Source: Ipomoea triloba (lineage: Eukaryota; Streptophyta; Magnoliopsida; Solanales; Convolvulaceae). From it: a DNA stretch of 64,000 bases. Shown here in pieces: positions 46,574 to 59,344 of this stretch (its first letter is position 1; each line of letters starts with the position of its first letter). The position numbers and the translations under genes were made by a program. The stretch is from contig NC_044916.1 of assembly GCF_003576645.1 (NCBI RefSeq), forward strand, positions 3,448,123 to 3,512,122, read 5' to 3'. The notes beneath the pieces were generated by a model. It did not search any database. It worked only from the letters and a program-made list of their open reading frames with translations, and had not been told where the DNA came from.

Positions 46574-48329
46574 TAACAGACTGCTTCCACCAATATAAAA
46601 ATTTCACATAAATAGCTCAGTATAACAGACTGCTTCCACCAATATAAAAATTTCACATAAATAGCTCAATATAACAGACTGCTTCCACCAATATACAAAT
46701 TTCACATAAATAGCTCAATATAACAGACTGCTTCCACCAATATACAAATTTCACATAAATAGCTCAGTATAACAGACTGCTTCCACCAATATACAAATTT
46801 TACAGAAATAGCTCAAATAGCAGACTGCTTCCACCAACAGATAGCTCATATAATCATATAAAGTCAGATGGTATAGACTATAGAGCATAGACGCACAGTA
46901 TAGCACATTAGAAATATAAAACTAGGGTTTAGCAAATTACTTCTTTTCTCACAAAAATACCCGGAGAACTCAGGTCTTCAATAGTTCAAGTTCAACCCAC
47001 AAGGCCACACCAAGCAGTCACCAGTTGTCCAGTTCACTGTCGTCACTCTTCACACTCGCTAATCGATATGGCTTCCACCAAAAAAGGAGACACCGTCGTT
47101 ACTCGTCAGACGTCACACTGGACCATCGAAGAACCACGAACCACCGGAAACCTGAGAAGCACCGGACCACACAAGGCAGAATCGAATCTGAGAAAGAGAA
47201 CGAACTAACCCTAAACACACACATATATATAGTCAAATCAAGTAACCCTAACCCTTTATATTTTCGGATTTTCGGGCGGGTCGGGTCCGAAAATCCATCC
47301 CCCAGCCCGTTTAATTATACCCAGAATCAGAGATGATTTGGGTCGGTTTTCTTCTTTCAGATTGTGGGCGGGTCGGATGGGCTATATACGGGTACGGGTC
47401 GGACGGGTTATTTCGGATGGGTCAGTTATGCTCACTCCTATTTAGGGGTGTTTGGTTCAAGGAACATTGTATAATAGGATTGCTTATACGAAGGTAATGG
47501 CCGTGTTTGGCAGAGTTTATTTTAATTCCCAACACATCCTTCATTATTGTATGAATAACAACACACTCGGTAACCATAAGGTTTCAAACAGTTTATTGAC
47601 GTTCTTATTCTGAGTCGGTCATTTATAGGCAACTTAAGATAGTTTACCTCATTGTAATCATTTGCTACTAAGATCACAAGGCTAGATTTACCCATTACAC
47701 ACCCTAAAGTAGTGGTTACGGATTCTTCTCGTCACCCAAAATAAAACACCCATCCACCACCATTGTTAGTTCATTAGATATACATGCATCATGCAATCAT
47801 GCATGACGAGCCATTACATGTAGTCATGTAGATGAACTTAATTACAAGTTACAGCAAAGGATTGCAGTATGAATGACACAAATATAACACAACATGTGTG
47901 GGCTTATCTGGCTGGGATATTCATGCAATTCATGATTTGACTTGCCACCAATTTTATGATACAATGTTGGTTGTTGCAGTTTCCTTAAACATGTTAACAC
48001 AACAGTTGATTAAAGGCAACACAGTAGTCCACTCTTTACTGCCCTGTTTGCCTCACTGCAACAAGTGAATGACTGAACCAAACATGTTCAAGAAAACCTG
48101 TAATCCCACTGTAAAGATATGCACCAACAATGCAGCTAGCCCCAGAACTGAGAATTGAAACCACTTCAATTCGATCTAACAGCTATTTACACAAGCCAAA
48201 CGAGCCCCGGCCCCCGAGGGCAGAAAAAATTTCCCAATTCGGGTGCTCCAAAAAAATCGAAGATACTACTATACTACAGGTGATCATATACTCAAAACCT
48301 CAATAATTCCCATCACAATGCTTGTACTT
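46574..48329. other. Second copy of 42459-44214 (gene-free part)
   Basis: Repeats the 49-bp array, the GC-rich block and the SINE without visible change. See the 4115-bp repeat entry. Confidence 0.85.
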
Positions 48330-49603
48330 CTAGTCGATCATGGACAATGGCGTCGTGTGGACTGTACTCAACGGGGGCGTGGGATCTTCGTTGCGTTCAG
48401 ATGGAAGACGAGGATCGCGGTTGGGAGGACAAGAAATGGGAGCGAGATGGGCTATGAAAGTTGGCATCTCTTCTCCAGGCATCAGCACTGAAAATTCTTG
48501 GTCACTGGTGACAATCTGTGGCAACAAATGAAACAATGTCACGTTTTTGAGCATATAATATATAAAATATAAACGTGCAGTCTTGCCAATTAAGACAAAA
48601 CACGTTATCCAATTACTTCACAAGTCATTACAAGGTAAAATGCAGGAAATCAATAGTATGAGACAGAGTATGTGTGTGTCTGCTAGCTTAGTAAAGGGCT
48701 GCAACCGACAACATAAGCTCAAAAACAATGAAATGCAGACAAAAAATACGAGGAAGCACTGTTTGTAACAGTACAAATTTTGCATTTGAGGCTCAAGAGA
48801 AGTTCAATGATTTTTTTTTTGAACGGCAAGAGAAATCCATAGCTAATACTTGAGGCTGTGTACTGCGTACTGTGTAAACTCCACATTGTGACTCTAATCA
48901 ACAAAAAGAAATACAAGTAAAAGTTTTATGCCAATCCGTGACGGCCCAGCCGAGCTGGCCCGTACTGACAGCTTTAAGTAAAATAGACTAAATTGTATGA
49001 AAATGACTTGTTTAAATTAAAAAGACCAATGGATTATTCCCTTCGAACTTGTGAAGTTCAATGAATTTGTTGATCGGTAACTATGCAAGACACAAGACAC
49101 TAATCACCCTAACTAAGGGACAGGAAAATGCCACAGATACCAACAAGATTTGCATTAATGATGCACATAATCATGGGATTTGATAGATTTAATAATACAA
49201 TAATCCTTAAACTCCTAGTTAACCCCAAAATTTCATTATAATTTCCCAACAATCAATGAATTCATGAGACCACCAACAGGCTAAAAATCCTTACTTCAGG
49301 CGTGGGGTGGCAGAACTTTGGGTGAAATGTCATCTGGGACTCAATATCGCCGGGGATCCGTCGGCCGGAAGACAGCGGCGGCGGCGGCGACTCCGGCGAA
49401 GTGGGTCTAAGGAACCGCTCAAAAATGGCCATGACAAGAAACATGGAGATGAGAATGGCGGTGGCGACAAACCCAAAAGACACAGCATTGACTGAGCTAT
49501 CGAAGTGCGTCCAGTGCTCCTCTTTCGCCGCCGTTGCGTACATTGGCGCAGCTCCGGTGGGCGACGGCGCCGCCCATTTCCCCCACCCATTTTCTCCCCC
49601 CAT
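48330..49603 (-). CDS. Second copy of the membrane-protein gene (likely artefact)
   Basis: Exons 49295-49603 and 48330-48515 encode the same 164-aa protein as 44215-45488, with an intron that looks identical. Because the enclosing repeat is joined by a single N and shows no divergence, this is most likely one gene drawn twice, or two alleles placed in tandem. A very recent real tandem duplication is the alternative. Confidence 0.6.
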
Positions 49604-50607
49604 ACTTTCTACCTATCAAAAACACACAAAAAAAAAAACGCAATTTTTTTTTTTACAATAAAGTAAGTACTAGGATTTCAGTAACATGATGTTTTGTCTA
49701 GAAAACCCAGAATAATGAGAATGAAGGAAGAAATTAAAGCAATACAGTTATGGCGGTTTGAGAGCAGCTATGGTTTTATGGGTGGAAACTGGTAGTGGTA
49801 CTTGGAGACAATGTAGGGTGGGTGGGGTGGGGGTAGGGGGTCAACATGGGGGGGTGGGTAGAGACTAGAAAAGAGAGAATAGAGAGGTATCCTCGGTATT
49901 TGGATGGAGAAGACGGGAGAGATTAGAGAGTTCTCTCTGTTTTGATTCTTCTAAAATAGCTGCAGCCTGCAGGATAGTTGTCCTTTTTAATACAAAACTT
50001 GGAAATATAACCTCTTTTTTTTTAGGTTGACAGTTTGAAACTTGAAAGTACAGTTTAGTTTATTAATTTTTTTTTCTATTCCTAGTATGAAGGCATTTGA
50101 ATATTTAATGGATAGAGTGATTGTCTGATAGATTTTATACATATATGAGAGGTAGGAGTGACAATACATGTCACATTGTAAAAAATGCGGGTGTCTATCA
50201 ATTTCATCCGGTCCTGGACGAAAAATTAAGGAATATATGCACTCCTTAATAAATATGGTGACATTTTTTTTTAAATTATGATGATATATTTAGAAACGTT
50301 TGATTATACATTCACAAAAAATTAATGGTACAATTACGTAAGTGCATTATTATTGATCATAAATGCATGGTCAATTACCGCGAATGCAGTATTAAGCCTT
50401 TTCAAATGTATTACGATAATTGTGAAAATATCACCACTTTTTCTCTTAAATCTCCGTGATCAATCCAAATGGATAAGTACGACTAATCTGCACTTTTTAT
50501 AAAAGTAGCATCACCATTTTTCTCCTTTTTTTTAGCAACCCTTCTAAGATCAATTTTTACTTTTTTTACAATAGTTAGTTATCACATGAATCCTATAGGC
50601 GCTCCCT

Positions 50608-51136
50608 AATGAGAACCGGTGCCCAAGAGAGAAATAAGAATGATCCACAGCCATTCACGTGTCCAGATCAACGAATCAGATGTAATTTTAAAAGAAACGA
50701 CACGGTGACATTTTCGTAAATAACTCAAACTTTGGTGCAAGTAAATGTGTTATAAATACAAGTAGTTGGTGCACATTTGCAAGTAAAAAGTGCAAGTAAA
50801 ATCACTTACAAGTGCAAGTAAAATCACTTACAAGTGCAATTAATTACCTTGTTAACATTCGTGCACCTAGGTGCAACTAATTATCATACTGTTAGGTGCA
50901 ACTAGTTATAACGTTAGGTGCACTTAGTATTGATGCTCAGTGTACATTTTACTTGCACTTGTAATACATTTTACATGCACTTGTGTACCTATTTTCACTT
51001 ACAAGTGCAAGTAATTTACCTTGTTAACATTCATGCATTTAAGTGCACCTAGTTATAACCTTAGGTGCAACTACATCTGGACACGTGGCGCGCTGCGATT
51101 AGTTCTCAGTTCTCTCCTGGGCGCACCGTTCTCATT
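50608..51136. mobile_element. Inverted-repeat element with palindromic minisatellite (copy 4)
   Basis: The left end 50608-50668 (AATGAGAACCGGTGCCC, then CACGTGTCCAGAT) pairs with the inverted right end 51075-51136 (AATGAGAACGGTGCGCCC, then CACGTGTCCAGAT), about 75% match. The interior, about 50735-51070, repeats ACTTACAAGTGCAAGTAAAA and AGGTGCAACTAGTTATAA words, many self-complementary (CACTTACAAGTG). No ORF. In the first large repeat copy only the left end is present (46493-46572), cut by the N. Confidence 0.7.
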
Positions 51137-51145
51137 TGAAAACAA

Positions 51146-51146
51146 T

Positions 51147-51200
<54 letters not shown>
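51146..51200. repeat. (TA)n(TG)n microsatellite
   Basis: TA repeat to about 51166 passing directly into a TG repeat to 51200, next to the end of the preceding element. Confidence 0.95.
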
Positions 51201-51201
<1 letters not shown>

Positions 51202-51204
51202 AAG

Positions 51205-51500
51205 GATTCAGGTGCGGATATATCTTCCCGTGCGGTTGCGCGGTACTCATCTTAAGCATTAAAACGGTGCACCTTAAGTACACAAATCACACACTTTAAA
51301 CTAAAAACATAAACCACGCACCTACAGTTTTTAAATGGTGCACATTCAGTTGAGAATACACTGCGCATCTTAAGTACACAAACCACGCACCTTAAGTACA
51401 CAAGCCACGCACCTTAAGAACAAAAACCATGCAGCTAAGGTTTTAAAATGACGCAACTTAAGTTTCAACAACTCGTGCACATCAAGCATACATATCTGAA
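51205..51500. repeat. Minisatellite, GCACCTTAAGTACACAAACC
   Basis: Irregular units of about 20-25 bp based on CACGCACCTTAAGTACACAA. A possible left end (GGATTCAGGTGCGGATAT, then CCGTGCGGTTGCGCGG) resembles element ends but no inverted partner was found, so it may be a truncated member of the same kind of element as 50608-51136. Confidence 0.6.
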
Positions 51501-51537
51501 ATAAGCACACACCACTAAAAAAATCATATTTGTCCCG

Positions 51538-51762
51538 AAATGGGTGGTCGAGTTGGTGAAATATAATTTTTGTATCAAAATGTCACAAATTTGATTATTT
51601 CCAACACTTTCTTAGTCGAGTCCATCGTACATGGCTTTTCTAGTATAGTTCACCTCTCTTCTGTGATTTGTAGGCTGTTACTCACATAAGCGGGGTCTAC
51701 TTAGTGTGTACCCTTGGGTAGTGGTTGTGCGTTTCTCTCGTCATCCCAAAAAAAAAAAAATC
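51538..51762 (+). mobile_element. SINE with poly-A
   Basis: Starts with GGTGGTCGAGTTGGTGAAAT (box-A-like) and ends GTGTACCCTTGGGTAGTGG, then CTCTCGTCATCCC and poly-A, the same 3' body as the SINE at 34365-34585. Confidence 0.65.
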
Positions 51763-51765
51763 ATA

Positions 51766-52013
51766 TTTTACCATTGGAGTGTGGATGAGATAGTATGGGT
51801 CCCTTCCAGGTTAACCAGAAGTTTATGATTCGAGCCCTTTGGTGTAACTACCTTAAAATCCATAAGGGAGTGCTTTGTAACCCTTCGAGGTCCTACCCAG
51901 TCCTATTTGAGATTTTACCAAGCACGAACATGACTAGTCTCAGGATTAGTATCGATATGTAGTTGCTAGTTGATTGATTGAGGAAACTTGTGTTTAAACC
52001 AAAAAAAAAAAAT
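51766..52013 (+). mobile_element. Second, different SINE with poly-A
   Basis: GGAGTGTGGATGAGATAGTATGG near the start is box-A-like and TATGATTCGAGCCC is a good box B. The body ends GTTGATTGATTGAGGAAAC, then GTGTTTAAACC and poly-A. It lies directly behind the previous SINE's poly-A. Confidence 0.6.
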
Positions 52014-53539
52014 CGCATTTATATTGATTGGCTTAATAAACTTGTGGTTAGGTCAACAAAAAGACACATTTAAAAAATAAAAAGTATTTACAAACTTATA
52101 TCCCAATATTTTTAGACAATCAAATATGATTGGGTTGCTAATTCATGTTTTTAGCAGATAAGGTCATTAATTCATGGTAAACCAACTTAGCTTGTCTATA
52201 ATGATATGCATGCTCAGATTAAGAAAATTAATAGATAATTTTTACATGAAATGGAACTTAAAACCGTATACGGAGTAATTATTAAATTTGGTCAATCACA
52301 TGAATAACTCGGCTAAAAAATGCCTTAGCTTTGTTTGTGTTTCACTATATAGTATTGAAATTGTTAAGATGTAGCACTTTCAATAAAGAGTATATAATCT
52401 GTAATAATAGTTATATAAAGAAAAAATTGACTGCTACAGAACAACCACTGTAAAATACTGTTATGAATTATTAAGTTTGTCTTAAAAAAGCAAATTGGGT
52501 TCCTTTCCAGCACTTTGATAAAGATGATATGCTTTGCATTTTGTCAATCTTTTCATGTTATCAAAGAAATTTATTCAATTATTTACAAATATAAGAGATC
52601 GAATATAATGTAGTACTTTTTTTTTTCTAGATGCATCAGAATCAAACTATAGAAGATAATGTTTTAAAGCCATGATGCACGGAAATTTTGAGAGCGATGA
52701 TTTTTTACATTCCGACCACATTTCGCCTTTGTCAACTTGCGAAACTATAGAAGATAACGAGTCTAAGTTGTTAGCAAGTTAGTAAAGTTTGATTTGATTT
52801 TTTTTTTAATAATAAGAGTGTAAATGAGATTTAATTCAAATTAGTTACAATTCAATTTTTTAAAAACATTTAGTATAATGTTAGCATATAAAATTTATAT
52901 ATTTGAAAACCATATCAAAATTATTATTAATTTTTTTAAAAATCAGTTAATTAAAATCATAATAAAATAAATGAAGAAATTAGAGGTGAGTCGATTTTAT
53001 TGAGAACAAAATAATATGAGAATAAATATCAACAATGGCATAAAGAAAACAAGAACACAAGACTTGTGTGATTTGACAATCTACTTACGTTTATGGAAGC
53101 AAAGTAATGTAGAAAAAAAAAAAGGATAGATGAAATAATAAATATCATTATGCTACAAACCTCTGCTTTTACCATCACAAACAACCACTTCCTATCACAT
53201 AAGTTTAAAGCATTCTACACCCACGTGCTTAGTTCATTAGTTTTATAGGCAGTATCTAGAGGAAGATTAAAACATTCAATTTTATATCTTTACTTTGTCA
53301 TGACGATAGTTCAATATATTTTGATAAACTTAAAAAATTGGCCATTGTGCGTTGAGTTCAGCGCACTCCCCCCACCCCTTTATATTTCTTTTTCTCTCTA
53401 TTTGTTGGCCAGAGAAATAACCAACTTAAAATAAGCTCGAAAAGAAATGGTCGAGTAGATCGAGCACGACTCTCATATAAAAAAAGCACGAGTTCTGATC
53501 TATTTTTTTTTAACATTCTCTTAGTCAATCATATCATTT
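52014..53539. other. Unassigned AT-rich DNA
   Basis: No gene, RNA or delimited element recognised. T and A runs only. Confidence 0.4.
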
Positions 53540-53680
53540 TTTTTTGAGTACTACTGACTATGTTACAATGTAGTATCTGTTCATAGCTACTTTCTCAACG
53601 TACTAAAGCACAAAGAGTCAACAGTTGTCTTCACTGAGGCTCGAACTCACCCCCTTCCATTTGAAAGTGTAATTTATACA
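53540..53680 (-). mobile_element. SINE, minus strand
   Basis: On the minus strand it has a box-B-like GTGAGTTCGAGCCTC, then GAACAGATACTACATTGTAA, then GTAGTACTC and the A run (T run on plus). It matches the 3' part at about 17930-18020. Confidence 0.6.
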
Positions 53681-55548
53681 TGAATAAAATTTATTCAATA
53701 CATACGTGCCTTGAAATAATAACTATAATTTTCCTCCAAAAAAAACAACTAAAATTACTTCATTGAGGTTTCCAAAAAAAAAAAAAAATACTTAATTGAT
53801 GGAGTTATATACTCATAGGTTACAGGTAAGCATTTCCAATGTACAGTATTATACTTTAGCAGAGCAGAGTTGAAAACATTGACCAGAAAGATGATCCATC
53901 TAATGAGCAACAAGAGTTGCACTTCCTTTCATGCAAATCATACTTGTTATGCCATGGGCCCCCTTTTAGTTTAATTGATTGGTATCATAGTTTTTAGCCA
54001 TAGGAGCCCTAACCCAATAATAACTCTTCTAATCTCACTACCTTTATTACTACAAAATTATATATTTTATATTTGTGAAATTATTTTTCATTTTACTGAC
54101 CAAATATATATATATGTGTGTGTGTTAGTATGTATAGGGTCCCGTTCATGTGAAAACATCTCTTAACATGAGAACATAAGGACTTCTTCAGTAATGCACG
54201 GTAAGTTTTTCATGAATGCACAATAACCATTTTAGTTCTGTAACTACTACATAAATGCACCGTGCATTCATGTAGTAATTATTTTCCATTTACGTAGAAA
54301 CCTAAAAAGTGAGAGATTATTCAGTAATAGCGCATGAACACAGAATATGCATATGCACTGTTCGAACCTAATATATATTGTATTATTTTCCTCCATTTTC
54401 TTTATAATTTATAAATATGTCTTTTTATCACTCTATAGATCTCAAACAACATTAAATAAATTTTAAAAAAAAAGTATTCTCGTTATCATATTGTATATTT
54501 GTATGAGTTCAAACCTCACTGAATGTAATATATGTTGTATATAATTCTTACTTGCAATTAAGGTGATTGTTTCTCTATTTATAGGGTGGTTAGTTTTGTT
54601 TGGTTGGAAATACATGTTGAATTTTATTATTGTAATTTTGTTACAATGGCTTACTTGATCATCAAAATTGATTAATTATTTGGTTGTATTTGTACATTGT
54701 TTGATTGTATAAATACTCACGAATAAAAAAAAATTATGATTACAATGTATGGGAGCGTTTAGTAAATAACTGTTAGCTGATTGGATTAGTGATTTTGAAT
54801 AGTTGACAACATTAACAAATTGTAGAAAGATGTTTAGTAAATTAGATCATTAGCTTATTACATATAAAATTACTTTCTCAAAAAGCTAATCGAAAAAACT
54901 GCTTCGAGTAGCCATTTGAATTTTATAGTAGTTTTGAAGCAATAAGTTATTACAAAATGCTAATTAATCAAACACTTATATTGGCTGTTTAACTAAGTCA
55001 AACAGCTAATAGTAGTCAAACAAGCTAAAATTAGCTGATAAGCTAACTATGTTACCATGACCTATATGTTAATTAAGTGATTATTACACTATTAACAATC
55101 ACAAGGCCGGCTAAAAGCTTTAATGATACAAGCCTATAAACATATCAATTTAATTATTTAATTTAATATTCCATTATCATATTATATAAAGTTTATCTTT
55201 CTAAAAAAGTACAATAACGCAGAGTTTATTACTAGAGAAATATTACACATTCATTTATCCAAATCCTAACCCGATTACTAATATCACTACCCAAACCCGT
55301 TCCAAACCAAGTTAAACATTACTTGACTCTCCCATATTCGTTTAGCCCTATTCACCAGGTACCCAAACAGGTCCTAAAATCCATTTAAAATATTTTTAAC
55401 AAAAATAAATAAATAAATGAACAAAAACAATTTCAAATTTATGGAATAATTATTTTATATTTATAACTTTTACATTGGTAATTCATTATTATGCATAACT
55501 AAATATTACAAAATCAAATGCTTATTTGAACTTATCACAATTATACAC

Positions 55549-55605
<57 letters not shown>

Positions 55606-56009
55606 ATCAAAAAAATAACAAGTCTCAATACAAGATATATCTCGATTTATGTCCATATTTTTTGTGCTACCTTTTGTGCATTGTATTTTTAGAGTTGTAC
55701 TATACAATTTTTTGAATATACCTATACCGCTATAACTTCCGTTATTTTTCCATTATTGTTACTATGCACATGCATCCACCATATTTTTTATTGTATTCTT
55801 CAATGGTAAGAATATATGTGGACATTGTATATTAGAGTAATCTAATAAATTTGATTTCATTTAATTTAGATTTTAATTAATAAGAATTTGTTAGTTATTA
55901 TGTGTGTAAAACATTATTAAATATGTCTTATATAATATATAATAAAGAGAATGTATGCTATAACACACACAAAATATAATATCATACACACACATGTACA
56001 CATACATAT
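53681..56009. other. Repeat-rich intergenic DNA
   Basis: Holds a piece at 54127-54350 beginning AGGGTCCCGTTCATGTGAAA that resembles the start of 56010-57240 and has palindromic AATGCACGG-type words; a MITE-like unit at about 54755-55060 (GTTTAGTAAATAACTGTTAG to GCTAAAATTAGCTGATAAGC) related to the repeats near 28200; and a (TAA)17 microsatellite at 55551-55602. No gene. Confidence 0.5.
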
Positions 56010-57240
56010 ATGTTGATGATCATATGAAAACCCTCTCCACGTGAGAACTAAGGACTAATATGGACATTTGATTCGAGTTCGTATGTATGGTCATGATTTT
56101 TTTAATATTATTTATTTAGATATATTTATGGATGAGTGAATTAGTAATTTTGTTTGCATTTAGAATTCTGATATTATTGTTTGTGGATGCTATGCATGAT
56201 TTTAGAAGTTATATTTGGTAGGATTGTATTTTTTTTTTTTTTTACGTAGGATTGTGCAGTGTACTTTCAATTCTATATGTGTGCACTTCATATTCTATTA
56301 TTGCCCGTTGGTTTGCTGGAAAATATTTGAAGGAAATGGAATTCAAATTCCATGGAAAACAAATTACCAGGAAAATAGATTCCATTGTTTGGTTGGTGGA
56401 AAAGAAATTACTGAGAATATGAATTCTATTGTTTGGTTGGATTTGGAATGGTAAGGAATTATGAATATAAATACCAATATGCCCTTAACAATTAATAGTG
56501 ATAATATATTATATTATTATTGATGAGGGTAAAATAGTCTACTTGCTCAAACTTTCTTCCCAAACTCTATGGAAAACAAAATACCACCTTCCAACTAAGA
56601 ATTTGTTTTCCTTAACTTTTGGGAACTCAAGTTCTAATGGAAAACATTTTCCACCCAACCAAACAACGGAAAAACACATTTTCCTCCCCTTCATGGAAAA
56701 TCTTTTCCATCCAACCAAACACCCCCTTAGTGTGCACTCTAGTATAGATTCATGTGCATTTGGGAGCTAAGATATGCGGTATGTGCACACTGCATTGTAG
56801 TGTTATGTGTATTCCAGAGTTGCATGTGCGCTTCTATTTCAGTGTGCACATTTAATCCAAGTATGTTGGTTAGTTGTAATGTGCACTGAATTAGGCGTCA
56901 TGCGCACTGCTAATTTGTTTGTGTGTATGTTGTCATTTATGTCAAGTCGTTGTCTATCTTATTGTTATTGTGGGTTCATATGTGAACACATGTGCTATTG
57001 TGCGTGCACTCATGTATTGTGTAGGGTTTTAAATGTGTGCACTCGTATTGGTTTTTCTTTACACTCAAATTGTGAACTCATTCATTAATGCGCACAATTT
57101 TAGTGTTCAAGTTTGCATAGCAAAATTAGTTATAATTACAAAAATATTATCAATTTTTTTTTAATTTGATCTGATCCATCTGATTTTTCCAGATATAACA
57201 CTGAGATTGGTTCTTATTTTTCTCCTATAAGGATACATAC
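56010..57240. mobile_element. Composite element: TGTGCAC-rich repeat with nested MITE
   Basis: The outer left end (CTCTCCACGTGAGAACTAAG) and right end (inverted AGGAGAAAAATAAGAACCAA) are weak inverted matches. The interior 56740-57115 is rich in TGTGCACT-type words. Nested within it, about 56295-56735, is a MITE whose ends read GTTGGTTTGCTGGAAAAT and inverted GTGTTTGGTTGGATGGAAAA, with interior TTTGGTTGGTGGAAAAG words. No real ORF. Confidence 0.45.
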
Positions 57241-58339
57241 AAATACCCAAAATTTATATAGCCATTGCCATAGAGTGGGAGATAAAGTGGGAATTTAAGG
57301 ATTGCATAGAAGACAAGACAATATAATAGACATGATGAAAATGATGGGCGGAGGTGAGGGAGATAAGACAGTGTGATGTTGAGTAGCATTACCTCATCTC
57401 CACAAACATTATATGTGTTTTAATTTGAATTGGTCCCCTCCTCCCCTACTATACTGTGCCCATCCAAAACCTACCTAAATTTTGGTCCCCCTACTGCATG
57501 GAAACCAAGAACATGGACTGGGGGCATCCCACTTAATTCAATGCCACTCTATTGCCTTTCTTTTAGACTAATACCAAGCAATATGTCCCCAGAGTTTTTA
57601 CTCGTCAACGCATTACACAATAATTAGTTACGATGAAATTTGTATAATGTTATGCTTTGAAATCAAGTGGTGGGTTTACATATGTTTTAAAGGATTTATG
57701 TCCGCTTTACGTTACCAAGTAGGAAAAAGAAAAATTAAGTAATAAAGATTTTTTTTTTAAAGTCAGGGTGGTTATTAACTGGAGATCAGATCACTTCAAT
57801 ACACCCATTATGTATGTGAATAATCAAAACATAGCAATTTTTTTTTTTTTGGTTCTTGCTCGAAAACTGTGCAAGAACCCAATTTAGCTGTAAGGTCTGA
57901 TTTTTTTAATTTCTTTTTTAAATTCTTCTTCCACCTATGCTTGTCAATCTAAAAAACTGAAACAAAAAAACCCTTCAATGATGATGCTCTTATCAAATTG
58001 TACTTTGTACTTTGTAAATTATACATTCCTCTTATGTATCCCTGTAAAGCATAAGATAGAATTTTACAAAATACCCGAAATTATAACTCACATACTATTA
58101 TATATAAAATTTTCCTTACGGCATGTCCAACCCTTCCCTGTGTATCTTCTTATTTAATTTGTGGGCTCATTTCTTCAACATCACCATATAAGTGCACACT
58201 CATCAATGTAAGTTTTTTGCAAATTTTAAGGTGGCATGTAGGATAGAGATGGAGAGTGGGGAAAAGAACCTTTGTGAGAGGAAGGCAATCATGGACACGA
58301 GTAACCAATAACTATCATAAAAAAAAAATTAAAAATTAA
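57241..58339. other. Unassigned; MITE pieces
   Basis: About 57850-57985 ends CCTTCAATGATGATGCTCTT and resembles the end of MITEs such as 40671-40992. The segment 58120-58300 begins GGCATGTCCAACCCTTCC, another MITE-like start. No gene supported. Confidence 0.35.
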
Positions 58340-59344
58340 GGGCTTGTTTACGAACTGATTTTTTTTTAAATTTTTTAAAAATTTGGAGAATTGGAGAATA
58401 TAAATTAAAACAGAAAACATGTTTACTAGCAATGTTTTCCATTTTGAAAACTTAAAATATTTTCAAATTTTCTAGAAAATTGGATAACTTTTAAAATTTG
58501 TTTTCTAAATAAAAAACAGAATAATCTATCATCTATTTGACTATATATCGATCACTATAGCCACATTCTTACCATTATCTACTTACATATTTATTTATTA
58601 CTATGATTGCATCCATTATCATATTGTTTTCCTTATCACCATATGCTATCTTTACCACTTGCATTACTTATATAAATATAACTCATCATATTCTTTTCCT
58701 TATCACCTTATGCAATCTTTTCCACTTACATTATTTACTTATATAAATATAACTTATTTGCTTACGCTTAAAGTTAGACATTATTCACTTATAAAAATTA
58801 AAACTTCAAATCTACACCAAAATTTAGATTTTGATTAATACTCTATTGGTTCAAATATTTTAGTTATGTTGTATTGTAATACAAGTTTGGTCGGGATATT
58901 GGATATTGAAATTTCACATATATTAGATATCAAAGTAAAAATTATATGTATACAAGTCATTCAAATGAATATATCCAATAATATTGTAAATATTAGCTAA
59001 AAAATATTAATATTATCCAAAATTAAATTTTAGGTGATCGTAAAAGGTTATTGGTTTGAATGTGTTTTTAGTTATGTCGTTATATATGAATATGAATTTG
59101 GTTCGATTATCAAATGTACAAATCATATATATATTAGACTTAAAAAGCAAAAAATTTATATTTATTCAATTTAAATTAAACATATCCAAATATATTTTAA
59201 ATATAGAATTTTAAAATCACTCAAAATTAAACTTGTATTAATTTTACAATGTTAGTCTAAAAAATTTAATTTGAAAAAATGAGTGTCAGTAAACAAATTT
59301 TCTAAATAGAAAACATAAAATAGTTTTTTGAAGTAAACGAGCCC
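58340..59344. mobile_element. Non-autonomous inverted-repeat transposon, ~1.0 kb
   Basis: The ends GGGCTTGTTTACGAACTG and, inverted, GGGCTCGTTTACTTCAAA are related terminal repeats. Further inside, GAAAACATGTTTACTAGCAA and the inverted right-hand words agree as well. AT-rich, no ORF. Flanking TAA/TAG are compatible with a 3-bp duplication. Confidence 0.6.

Larger units (their letters stand above)
42458..50687. repeat. 4115-bp direct repeat split by one N at 46573
   Basis: The segments 42459-46572 and 46574-50687 look identical everywhere I compared them, including intergenic T and A runs, encoded proteins and microsatellites, with constant offset 4115. The only ambiguous base between them is the single N at 46573. 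The first copy ends, and the second begins, exactly at this N. This is what an unmerged overlap of two contigs looks like. Confidence 0.93.
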
